Source of the DNA: JAENWD01 sp963796915
GTDB taxonomy: Bacteria > Acidobacteriota > Vicinamibacteria > Vicinamibacterales > JAENWD01
Length of the DNA: 64,000 nt
Direction of reading: 5' to 3'
NCBI GenBank assembly: GCA_963796915.1
Contig: CAWCNI010000004.1
Location: 372,001-436,000 of the forward strand
In this document: positions 42,823-51,368 of the stretch, one piece after another
Layout of the letters: every line of letters begins with the position of its first letter
Position numbering within the stretch: position 1 is the stretch's first letter
Program-made: the position numbers and the translations under genes
Notes under the pieces: model-generated
The model's input: only the letters and a program-made list of their open reading frames with translations
What the model was told of the DNA's origin: nothing
The model's database searches: none

Positions 42823-45800
42823 ATGCCGTCTCCCGATGTTCGGATCCAGTCGTTTCTCGAGTCGCTCGCGACGAGATGGCGGCGGCTGGCCGACCTGCGG
42901 CTCGTGGCCGCCGCAGCCTGGTCGCTCACCATTCTCTGGGCCGCGGCTCTGCTCGCGTGGTGGGTCGTCGGACGGCTGGCCCTCGCCAACGAGATCGCCA
43001 TCGTCTCTGTGACTGCGGTTGGGTCGATTGCCGTCATGGCGGTGATTTGGCGGCGCCGTCCGGCTTTGCCAGCCATTCGCGAGTTCGCCAGACTGGTCGA
43101 GGAGCGTGTCCCGTCGCTCGAGGATCGACTGGCCACTGCGGCCGATCTGCTCGGTCAGCCGGATGGCGGGACGCCGCCATCGCTTGTCCGCGCGGCGCTG
43201 TTGCACGACACAGCCGCCAGAGTGGACGAGATTGCTCCAGACGCCATCATCAGCGACGAATCGCTGCGGCGCGCCACATGGCAGGCCGCCGTGGCCGCCG
43301 TAGTCCTTGTCGCGGCGGGCGCCTTCCTCGTTGCGCCGGCGAGCCGCGCGCTCAGGGCGGCGTGGTTGTTTGCATCGCCGTCCGGCCTGTCGTTCCACGT
43401 CGATCCCGGCAACGTTCGCGTGCGCCCAGCGACGCCGCTGACGATTCGCGTGCAGGCCGCGGGGTCCACCGGCAGCCTTGTGCCCGATCTCGAGGCACGA
43501 ATCGGCGACGCCGTGCGCCGCGAGGCGATGACGCCTGACGGCGCCGGCCGCTTCAGCACGACGTTCGCCAGCGTCCCGTCCTCGTTCACGTATCGCGCGA
43601 CGCTGGCGGGCCGCCATTCACCGGACTACCGCGTGACCCTGCTCGAGCCGCCACGGATCGCCGGCATCGACCTGACGTACGCGTTCCCCGAGTTCACCCG
43701 AATGGCGCCGCGCAGCGAAACCGACTCAGGCGACGTCTACGCGCCGGCAGGGACACGCGTCCAGGTGGCGGTGCGCGCGCAGACATCGACCGCGCCAATT
43801 GCGTCGGCGCACCTCACCTTGCGCAATGGCACTGTCGTGCCACTCGCGCCCGGCCCGAATGGCGCGTGGACCGGCGAGCTCGTGGTGTCTGCAGACGACG
43901 GGTACCGGGTGGAGTTGAAGGACACCGACGGCCTGAGCAACGAGAACGCGTCGGAGTACTTCGTTCGGATGCTCGACGATCGTCCGCCGGAAGTGCGCAT
44001 CGTTCGACCCGGCAGCGATCGGCAGGTGACGCCGCTCGAGGAGGTGGACGTCGAAGCGCGCGCAGACGACGACCACGGCGTCGCGAAGCTCGAGCTCGTC
44101 TACGCCGCCCGTGGCGGTGTGGAACACGTGGTGCCTCTCGGCGGCGGCGACGCGCCAACCGTCACCGGGCATCACACCATCCCGCTCGAGGAACTGGACG
44201 TGCGGCCCGGCGACTTCGTCACGTTCTATGCGCGCGCGACCGACGTCGGGCGCGGCAAGCGCCCCAGCGTCGCGCGCAGCGACATCTTCTTCCTCGAAGT
44301 CACGCCGTTTGCCGACACCTTCGCGCTGGCGCAAAGTCAGGCCATGGCGGCCGGCGGCCAGACCGCCGACGATCTGATCCGCCTTCAGAAAGACATCATC
44401 GTCGGCACCTGGAAGCTCGATCGGCGCGCCTCGGCGGGTGGGGCGCCGCCTGCCGACGACTTGCGGGCCCTCGCGCGTGTTCAGGGCTCGCTGCGCGGAC
44501 GCACTGAAGCGGCTGCGGCACGCGCGACCGCCGGTGGTGCCGTCCTGCACATGCCCGACGGCCGCGTCGAGCCCGGTGGCGAATCGCCGTTGCTGACCGC
44601 CGCGCGGGCCATGGGCCGGGCGGAGCAGGCCCTGACGGCACTCGACGCCCGCAAGGCGCTGCCGGCGGAGATGGAGGCGCTCAATGGCCTGCTGAAAGCG
44701 CAAAGCGACGCCCGGCGGAAGGAAGTGACGCGGCAGGCGGGCGGAGGCGGCGGCGGCCGCGGGCAGCAGGATCTGTCCAACCTGTTCGATCGCGAGCTGC
44801 AGCGCCAGCAGCAGACCAACTACGAAACGCCGAAGACCGCGGAAGAACGGCGCGAGGACACGCGTGACGATGCGCTGGAGCGGGTGCGGGAACTGGCGCG
44901 GCGCCAGGAGGCGTTGACGCGACAGCAGGACGACATCGCGAAGGATCGGAAGAAGCTCGATCCCGAAGAAGTGCGCCGGCGTCTCGAACGTCTGACGCGG
45001 GAGCAGTCCGATCTCCGGCGCGAAGCGGAGCTCCTCGCGGAGCAACTGCAGCGCGCCGAGCAACGGCGCAGCGAGCAGGCGTCGCAGTCCGGCAGGCAAT
45101 CGGGCCAGGCGCGTGCGGGACAGTCGGCCCAGGAGGCCGGTCAGCAATCCGGCCAGCAGTCCGGCCGCTCGGGACAGTCGGGCGCGGCAGCCGCGCAGGC
45201 GCGAGCGCTTCGTGATGCCTCCCAGGAGATGGGCGGCGCCGCGAGCGAGCTGCGGCGCGAAGACCCCGACGGCGCACGTCCCCGCAGCGCCAAGGCCCTC
45301 GATCGATTGCGGGAGCTGGAGCGGTCGCTGCAGGAGGCGGCCCCTGACGAGCATCGGCGGGCGGTGGGTGACGCGCAGCTCGAAGCGAGGCAGATCGGCG
45401 CGAGGCAGCGCCAGTTGAACGAAGCCGCGCAGAGCCCGGGCACCGCGGGCGACGCCGACACGCGCCGCCGGCTCGCCGCGGAGCAGGAGCAGCTGGCAGG
45501 CCGCGTCGAGGCGCTTGGCCGGCGGCTCGGCGAGCTTCAGCGTCAGGGCGACGCCCAGGAGCAGGGCCGAATCGCCGCCGCGGGCAAGACGCTCGATGCC
45601 GGCGACACCGCGGGCCGCATGCGATCGTTGTCCAAGGGGATGCAGCAGGGCAGTTCAGCCGGCGAGCCGGAGACAGGACGAGACATCGCGCGACGCCTGG
45701 ACCGGGCGGCAGATCAGGTCGGCGGATCGCCTGCCGGCCGCAATCGTGAGGACGAGCGCCTGAGCGATCGACTCTCCGAGACGCGTGAGCTTCGCGAACG

Positions 45801-46299
45801 GCTGTCGGATCTCGAGCGGCAGATCCGCGAGACGCAGGGCGCGAAGCAGGCCGCGGGTTCTGGCGGCGACAACGCCGCGACGGGAAGCTCCGGCCGCCAG
45901 GGCCAGGCGAAAGATGGCACGCCTGCCGACGGCCAGGCCACCAGGAGCGCCGAACTGCGTCGCCAGTACATGGAGACACTGCGACGCGCGGCGGAGACGG
46001 ACGAGCAGCTCCGGAACGTCGTGGAAGGCACCAGCGGCGCAGGCTCGACGCCGGTGGGACAGACGATGGTCACAGCGGCGCCGGGGACTGAGGCCTTCAA
46101 GCAGGACTACGCGCAGTGGGAATCGCTGCACCGCGGCGTGGCGCTCGGTCTCGAGCGCCTCGAGGTGTCGCTCTCCCAGCGGCTCATCGAGCGCGCATCG
46201 CGCGATCGCCTGCGCAGCGGGAGCGCCGACCAGACGCCACCCGAGTACGCCGACAGCGTGGACCGGTATTTCAGGGCACTGGCAGAGGAGCCGCGCTGA
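42823..46299 (+). CDS. DUF4175-type large membrane and coiled-coil protein
   Basis: An 1158-residue protein. Two membrane helices lie near the N-terminus (about 28-80) and a third around 150-170. A beta-sandwich-like region follows (about 190-500, with DDRPPEVRIVRPGSD and ADDDHGVAKLELVY). From about 600 to 1080 it is very rich in Gln, Glu, Arg and Ala and predicted coiled coil (QEALTRQQDDIAKDRKKL; EQARREAELL-like runs), with a low-complexity Gln/Ser/Gly tract around 750-780. It is typical of DUF4175 genes in MoxR/Bat operons. The start is ATG 42823, with GTG 42820 adjacent. Possibly scaffolds the operon's VWA proteins. Confidence 0.8.
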   Translation: MPSPDVRIQSFLESLATRWRRLADLRLVAAAAWSLTILWAAALLAWWVVGRLALANEIAIVSVTAVGSIAVMAVIWRRRPALPAIREFARLVEERVPSLEDRLATAADLLGQPDGGTPPSLVRAALLHDTAARVDEIAPDAIISDESLRRATWQAAVAAVVLVAAGAFLVAPASRALRAAWLFASPSGLSFHVDPGNVRVRPATPLTIRVQAAGSTGSLVPDLEARIGDAVRREAMTPDGAGRFSTTFASVPSSFTYRATLAGRHSPDYRVTLLEPPRIAGIDLTYAFPEFTRMAPRSETDSGDVYAPAGTRVQVAVRAQTSTAPIASAHLTLRNGTVVPLAPGPNGAWTGELVVSADDGYRVELKDTDGLSNENASEYFVRMLDDRPPEVRIVRPGSDRQVTPLEEVDVEARADDDHGVAKLELVYAARGGVEHVVPLGGGDAPTVTGHHTIPLEELDVRPGDFVTFYARATDVGRGKRPSVARSDIFFLEVTPFADTFALAQSQAMAAGGQTADDLIRLQKDIIVGTWKLDRRASAGGAPPADDLRALARVQGSLRGRTEAAAARATAGGAVLHMPDGRVEPGGESPLLTAARAMGRAEQALTALDARKALPAEMEALNGLLKAQSDARRKEVTRQAGGGGGGRGQQDLSNLFDRELQRQQQTNYETPKTAEERREDTRDDALERVRELARRQEALTRQQDDIAKDRKKLDPEEVRRRLERLTREQSDLRREAELLAEQLQRAEQRRSEQASQSGRQSGQARAGQSAQEAGQQSGQQSGRSGQSGAAAAQARALRDASQEMGGAASELRREDPDGARPRSAKALDRLRELERSLQEAAPDEHRRAVGDAQLEARQIGARQRQLNEAAQSPGTAGDADTRRRLAAEQEQLAGRVEALGRRLGELQRQGDAQEQGRIAAAGKTLDAGDTAGRMRSLSKGMQQGSSAGEPETGRDIARRLDRAADQVGGSPAGRNREDERLSDRLSETRELRERLSDLERQIRETQGAKQAAGSGGDNAATGSSGRQGQAKDGTPADGQATRSAELRRQYMETLRRAAETDEQLRNVVEGTSGAGSTPVGQTMVTAAPGTEAFKQDYAQWESLHRGVALGLERLEVSLSQRLIERASRDRLRSGSADQTPPEYADSVDRYFRALAEEPR

Positions 46300-46300
46300 G

Positions 46301-48503
46301 GTGTACTTCGCGACGCCTCTTCCGTGGTGGGCCGTGGCGCTGCTGGCCGCGAGCCTTCTTGCACTCGCGGCCGCGGGGTACTGGCGCGCCGGCGCGCTGA
46401 GCCCGCTGCGGCGGTGGATTCTTGCCGGGCTCCGCTTCGCGGCACTCGCCCTCGTGACAGTGTGCCTGCTGCGTCCGATGACGCGCGTCGCGCAGTCGGC
46501 GGGCAGCCGGCACGGTGGGCATCCTCGTCGACCAGAGCCGCAGCATGAGCCTGCAGGACGGCGGGCCGCAGCAGCGAATCGAGCGCGCGGGCGCTCTTGC
46601 CGCGCGATTGCAGCAGTCGCTGTCGCGCACCTGGCGCGTCGAGACGTGGTTGTTCGGGGCCGGCTTGCGCGACGCGCGAGACACCGCGCTGGCGGCGACG
46701 GCGGATCGCAGCGATCTCGGCGCCGCTGTCAGCGCCCTGGCGAGCCGCCTGGCGCCGCGCGGTCTCGCCGGCCTCGTCGTGCTGTCTGACGGCGCACGCA
46801 CCGACGCCGGCGACCTGAGCGAGCTCGGGCGGCAGGTCGGCGTCCCTGTCGTCACGATCGGAATCGGCGCTGCCGATGCCTCTGACATCGCGGTACGCGG
46901 CGTCACCGCCGGGCAGTCGACGCTGGACGCCAGCCTTGTCGACGTGACGGCTGCGATCGAGATACACGGCATCGAAGCGCCCTTTGACGTCCGTCTCCTG
47001 CAGGACGGACGGCTCGTCGAACGGCGTGCCATTTCCCCCGCTGGAGGGGCGCCGCTGCGGGCACGATTCACCGTGGTCCCCGATCGCGCCGCGCCCACCG
47101 TCTACACCGTGGACGTGCCGCCACTGCCGGGCGAACTGACGCCCGGCAACAATCGCGCGGCGGTCCTGGTCGATCCGCCGGGCCGGCGGCGACGCATTCT
47201 CGTGCTGCAGGGCGCCCCCGGCTTCGAGCACAGCTTTCTGATCCGCGCGTGGAGCGAGGACCCGTCGCTCGATCTGGATTCAGTCGTGCGCAAGGGCCGC
47301 GACGAGCAGGGCGACGACACCTACTTCGTCCAGGCCGCCGGCGCGCGCGCCGAGCAGTTGAGCACCGGGTTCCCGGCGTCCCGGCGCGCCTTGTTCGCCT
47401 ACGACGCCGTGGTGCTCGCCAACTTCGACGTCCGCATGCTGAAGCAGGGCGACCTCGAGTGGCTCCGCGACTTCGTCGGCGTGCGCGGCGGCGGCCTGCT
47501 CGCTCTTGGCGCTCGCAGTTTCAACGCCGAGGCTCTCGAAGGCACGCCCATCGAGCCGCTCCTCCCGCTCCGACCTGCGCAGGCGGGCAGCGTCATGCCA
47601 GCCTCGGCCGCGGTAGGCGGCTCCGCCGAGAAAGTCCGGCTGACTGACGACGGGCTGCGGCATCAGGTCATGCGGATCGGGGCGACTGACGAAGAGAGCG
47701 GACGCCGATGGGCCGCGCTTCCGCCGCTTGCCGGCCACGTCAGGCTGGGAGCGCCACGGCCGGGCGCCAGCATTCTCGCCGTCGCGGACGGTCCGAACGG
47801 CTCGGTCGAGCCGATTTTCGCCACCGAGCGGTTCGGCGCTGGCAGGTCGCTCGTCTTCGCCGGCGAGGCCAGCTGGCACTGGAAGATGATGCTCCCGGCC
47901 AGCGACGGCTCGTACGACCGCCTGTGGCGTCAGGCGGCGAGGTGGCTGACCGCGGGCGTCACCGATCCCGTCGCTCTTGATGCCGTCACGACGGCGGCCA
48001 CGGCGGCCGACGTCGAGATTTCGTCGGTGGTGAGGGACGCGGAGTTCGCGCCCGTCAGCGACGCGACGGTGCGCTTTCGCGTGACACGCTCGAGCGGCGC
48101 CGTCGAAGTCGTGACGCCCACGCTGACAGATCCGGCTGCCGCCAGATTCTCCGCGCGTGTGCCGGTCGGCGACGAGGGCATCAGCCGTGTGGCCGTCGAG
48201 GCGTCACGAGGGGCAGAGCCGCTCGGGCAGGCGACCGGCATGTGGCTCGCACGTGGCATCGACGCCGAGCTCGCCGATCCCCGCCTGGACCGAAACGCGC
48301 TGAGCCGGCTCGCCGAGGCGTCGGGCGGCGCGTACCTCGACCCGGCCGCCGTCGGCGACGTTGGCCGGTATTTCCGTTCGCCCCGGAGAGGCAGCCTGCC
48401 CGACGAGTGGCGTGATGCCTGGAACACGCCCTGGGTCTTCCTGCTGATCGTCGGCCTGGTCTCGGTCGAGTGGGCGCTCAGACGGCAATGGGGCCTGAAG
48501 TGA
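46301..48503 (+). pseudogene. BatB-like membrane VWA protein, interrupted by a +1 frameshift
   Basis: About 733 residues when rejoined. From GTG 46301 the first frame gives two membrane helices (WWAVALLAASLLALAAAGYW; LAGLRFAALALVTVCLLRPM). Near 46505-46513 the frame changes, and one extra base separates this from TVGILVDQSRSMSLQDGG, the DxSxS metal site of the VWA domain. The rest contains an amidotransferase-like region (AYDAVVLANFDVRMLKQGDLEWLRDFVGVRGGGLL) and a final helix (FLLIVGLVSVEWAL). A BatB/BatA-like partner of the upstream protein. It overlaps the next gene (TGATG). The break is probably a base-call insertion. Confidence 0.82.
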
Positions 48504-49462
48504 TGCGGCCTGCCCTGTGGATGACTGTGTGCCTGTTGCTGTTCGGGTCGCCGCTTGCGGCCCAGGACCGCTACGCCGTCGTCATCACCGGTGCGCCCGG
48601 CGGCGACGAGTTTTCCGCGAAGTACCGGGCATGGGAGCAGCGGACGACGACGGCACTGGTCGATCGGCTCGGCTTCGCGAAGGACCACGTGGATGTCCTG
48701 TCCGGGGTCGCCGGCAACCCCGAGCAATCCAGCAGCCGCGCGCACGTCGAGCGGGTGATTGGCCGCCTCACGCAGACCACGCACGCTGATGACGTGGTGC
48801 TGATCGTGCTGATGGGGCACGGCAGCGCCGACGGCGGAGTGGCGAAGTTCAACCTGCCGGGTCCCGATCTCACCTCGACGGACTGGGCCGCCCTGCTGCG
48901 CGACCTGCGCGCGCGGGTGGTCGTCGTGAACAGCACCGGCGCAAGCTTTCCGTTCCTCGCGGATCTTGCAGCGCGCGGCCGCATCGTGATCACGGCGACA
49001 GACTCGACGGCGCAGCGCTACGACACCGTGTTCCCCGATGCCTGGCTGGCCGCGCTCACCGACCCGGCGGCCGACCTCGACAAAAACGGGCGCGTCTCCG
49101 TCTGGGAGCTGTTTGTCTACGCCAGCCGGCAGGTCGCCCGCCACTACACGCAGGAAAACCTGCTGCCGACCGAGCGCGCGCTGCTCGACGACACCGGCGG
49201 CGGGATCGGGCTGGATGCGACCGCGGAGGCCGGCACCGACGGCGCGCTGGCCCGCGCCACCTACCTCGAACGCGAGGCTGTCGAAGTGAACGCCGACGCC
49301 GCCATGACGGCGCTGCTGGCGCGGCGGCGGGCACTGGAGGAACGGGCTGAGACCCTGCGACTGCAGAAGAAGACGATGGCGCCGGAGGCGTGGGATCGCG
49401 AGTTCGAACAGCTGATGATCGAGCTGGCGCGCGTGTCGCACCGCATCCGCGCCGGGTCGTGA
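48503..49462 (+). CDS. Caspase-like (C13/C14 fold) protein lacking the catalytic Cys
   Basis: A 319-residue exported protein with signal peptide to about residue 20. The fold of clan CD peptidases is recognisable: ADDVVLIVLMGHGSADGG supplies the catalytic-type His (H106), but the segment where the nucleophile Cys should sit, VVVVNSTGASFPFLADL (139-155), has no Cys. A later block GRIVITATDSTAQRYDTVFPDAWLAAL and KNGRVSVWELFVYASRQV is conserved in this acidobacterial group. So it is probably a pseudoprotease. It is the last gene of the MoxR/Bat operon and overlaps the BatB-like gene by one base. Confidence 0.75.
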   Translation: MRPALWMTVCLLLFGSPLAAQDRYAVVITGAPGGDEFSAKYRAWEQRTTTALVDRLGFAKDHVDVLSGVAGNPEQSSSRAHVERVIGRLTQTTHADDVVLIVLMGHGSADGGVAKFNLPGPDLTSTDWAALLRDLRARVVVVNSTGASFPFLADLAARGRIVITATDSTAQRYDTVFPDAWLAALTDPAADLDKNGRVSVWELFVYASRQVARHYTQENLLPTERALLDDTGGGIGLDATAEAGTDGALARATYLEREAVEVNADAAMTALLARRRALEERAETLRLQKKTMAPEAWDREFEQLMIELARVSHRIRAGS

Positions 49463-49614
49463 CGCTCTGCGGCCATTGATCGCCTACGTCCCTCATATTT
49501 GTGGGGCAGCCGGCGGAATCGGCTGAGCCCGCTCGAGTGCGTCATTGGGCTGGACGGCGCTGGAGGGGCCTTGTAGCCTACGAGGGCTGGCACAATGTTC
49601 CCCGGAGGCACCAC

Positions 49615-50310
49615 ATGCGGCGCACGATAAATCGAACACTCGGCGTTCTTGCACTCGCGGCGGCTCTCATCTGCGTTGGCTGGGCTCCTGCGAGCGCAAC
49701 CACCATCCTGAACTTCAGCGACGTCCCGTCGGGCACGCTCGTCATCTTCAATCCATATACGAGCCAGGGATTCACGCTCACGAGCTCGAGCGGCGGCTTC
49801 GTGTTCAACAGCCCCGACACGGGCAATGGCTCTCCACAGACTCCGGGAATCAATCCCTTCTATGCCGGCGCGAATGGGCTGGCGGCGTTCGCGCCAGCGA
49901 CGATTACGCTGATGGACACGGGCGGCGACCCATTCTCACTGCTGTCCATCGGCCTGGCCCGCGATTTCGCCTTCGACCCGGCGCCCACGGTCACCTTCAT
50001 CGGCGCGCTCGATGGCGGCGGAACCGTCAGCGAGACGTTCACGGTGTCGCTCGCCAGCCCTCCGCTGACGTTTCAGACGTTCTCGTTCACTGGCTTCACG
50101 AACGTAGTCTCCGTGAGCTGGAATCAGTCCGCTTCAAGCGACGGCCTGCACCAGTTCGGAAGTATCGAAGTGGCGTCGGCGACGCCGCCTGCCGCAGTGC
50201 CGGAGCCGGCGACGCTGTCGCTGCTGTTGATCGCGCTCCCGGCCGCTCTGAGGCGTGCCCGGCGCGGCGCCAGACGCGCCGCATCTGACTGTCAATTCGA
50301 ACAGGACTGA
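49615..50310 (+). CDS. PEP-CTERM sorting domain protein
   Basis: A 231-residue secreted protein of unknown function. It has a signal peptide (LGVLALAAALICVGWAPASA), a beta-rich body (about 30-190) and the C-terminal sorting signal VPEPATLSLLLIALPAALRRARRGARR: the VPEP motif, a hydrophobic helix and a basic tail recognised by exosortase. ATG 49615 has CCGGAGG 7 bases upstream. No exosortase is in the window. The 152-base gap before it holds no gene that I can see. Confidence 0.85.
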   Translation: MRRTINRTLGVLALAAALICVGWAPASATTILNFSDVPSGTLVIFNPYTSQGFTLTSSSGGFVFNSPDTGNGSPQTPGINPFYAGANGLAAFAPATITLMDTGGDPFSLLSIGLARDFAFDPAPTVTFIGALDGGGTVSETFTVSLASPPLTFQTFSFTGFTNVVSVSWNQSASSDGLHQFGSIEVASATPPAAVPEPATLSLLLIALPAALRRARRGARRAASDCQFEQD

Positions 50311-50327
50311 ATCTTCAGGTCGGCGGG

Positions 50328-51020
50328 TTACGAATCGAGTCGCGTCGAGGGATGCGAGCCGAGCTGGTCCCACCACTCGGGGGGCACCGGCCGGGCGAGG
50401 AGCTTGATCAGCGCCGCTCCCGCGATGAAGCCCGCAACGTGCGCCCAGAATGCGATGCCGCCGACGTCGCCCGCGCTCGCGGCGAGCGCTCCGACGCCGC
50501 TCACCAGCTGCATGAGAAACCAGAACCCCAGGAAGACGATGGCGGGGATTTCGACGATGTTGAAGTAGAAGACCAGGAAGATCGCGGTGAGCACCCGTGA
50601 CTGCGGGTAGAGGACCAGATAGGCCCCCATGATGCCGGCGATCGCGCCGCTGGCGCCGATGGTCGGGACCATCGAGGCCGGGGCGCTCAGCGCGTGCGCC
50701 AGCGAGGCGAGTACCCCGCACAGCAGGTAGAAGCCGGCGTAGCGCCAATGCCCGAGACGGTCCTCGACGTTGTCCCCGAAGATCCACAGGGACCACATGT
50801 TCCCGATCAGGTGCCAGAGGCCGCCGTGCAGGAACATCGACACCAAGATGGTGCTCCAGGCGAACGCGCCGGGCACGAATCCCCAGCGGGCCAGGAATTC
50901 GTCGAGGCCCTGCGGTCCGAGCGACTGTTCGAACACGAAGGCCAGCACGTTCAACACGATGATCGCCACCGTGACGACCGGGGTCGTCATGGAGGGGATG
51001 ACATCGCGAAGCGGGAACAT
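50328..51020 (-). CDS. Rhomboid family intramembrane serine protease
   Basis: A 230-residue membrane protein with six to seven helices. The catalytic Ser lies in GASGAIAGIMG and the catalytic His in HVAGFIAGA. HGGLWHLIGNMWSLWIFGDN, conserved in the rhomboid L1 region, is present. GFWFLMQLVSGVG follows the family pattern. It should cut membrane proteins within or near the membrane. The ATG at 51020 is 7 bases after a minus-strand TATACT. It is divergent from the zinc-ribbon gene, with 21 bases between the start codons. Confidence 0.94.
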   Translation of the reverse strand: MFPLRDVIPSMTTPVVTVAIIVLNVLAFVFEQSLGPQGLDEFLARWGFVPGAFAWSTILVSMFLHGGLWHLIGNMWSLWIFGDNVEDRLGHWRYAGFYLLCGVLASLAHALSAPASMVPTIGASGAIAGIMGAYLVLYPQSRVLTAIFLVFYFNIVEIPAIVFLGFWFLMQLVSGVGALAASAGDVGGIAFWAHVAGFIAGAALIKLLARPVPPEWWDQLGSHPSTRLDS

Positions 51021-51027
51021 GCGCCGA

Positions 51028-51035
51028 AGTATAAT
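51028..51035. promoter_or_regulatory. Overlapping divergent -10 elements AGTATAAT
   Basis: Plus-strand TATAAT (51030-51035) ends 6 bases before the ATG at 51042, and minus-strand TATACT (51033-51028) ends 7 bases before the ATG at 51020. Neither gene has room for a ribosome-binding site, so both transcripts should be leaderless. The eight-base element serves both directions. Confidence 0.55.
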
Positions 51036-51041
51036 CGGGGG

Positions 51042-51323
51042 ATGCTCTGTCGGCAGTGCGGCACGGAGATCGCCGACAAGGCGCTCATCTGCTACCGCTG
51101 CGGCACGGCCACCACCGAGGCTCGCGTGAAGCCGCCGGCGCGGCAGCCGCGCCAGCCTGCGGTGTCGGGGCGGGTGCTGCTGGCCATCACCGCCGTGGCC
51201 CTGGTCGTCGCGGGGGTCGGGCAGGTGGAAGCATCGGAACTGGCCCGCGATGCGGGGGCCGGCGTTGCCCTGGTGTCAGCCGCGGCCTTCGTGTGGCGCC
51301 TGGTGGGGCCGCGCTCCCAGTGA
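51042..51323 (+). CDS. Small zinc-ribbon membrane protein
   Basis: A 93-residue protein: an N-terminal zinc ribbon with C3-C6 (CRQC) and C17-C20 (CYRC), a Pro/Arg linker and one or two hydrophobic segments (VLLAITAVALVVAGVG; GVALVSAAAFVWRLV). It is typical of small zinc-ribbon proteins of unknown role. Leaderless start 6 bases after TATAAT. Divergent from the rhomboid protease; the two may share control. Confidence 0.72.
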   Translation: MLCRQCGTEIADKALICYRCGTATTEARVKPPARQPRQPAVSGRVLLAITAVALVVAGVGQVEASELARDAGAGVALVSAAAFVWRLVGPRSQ

Positions 51324-51368
51324 CGTCATTCGCGCAGAACAGCCGTTTGAGGCACAATCAGCCTATGA

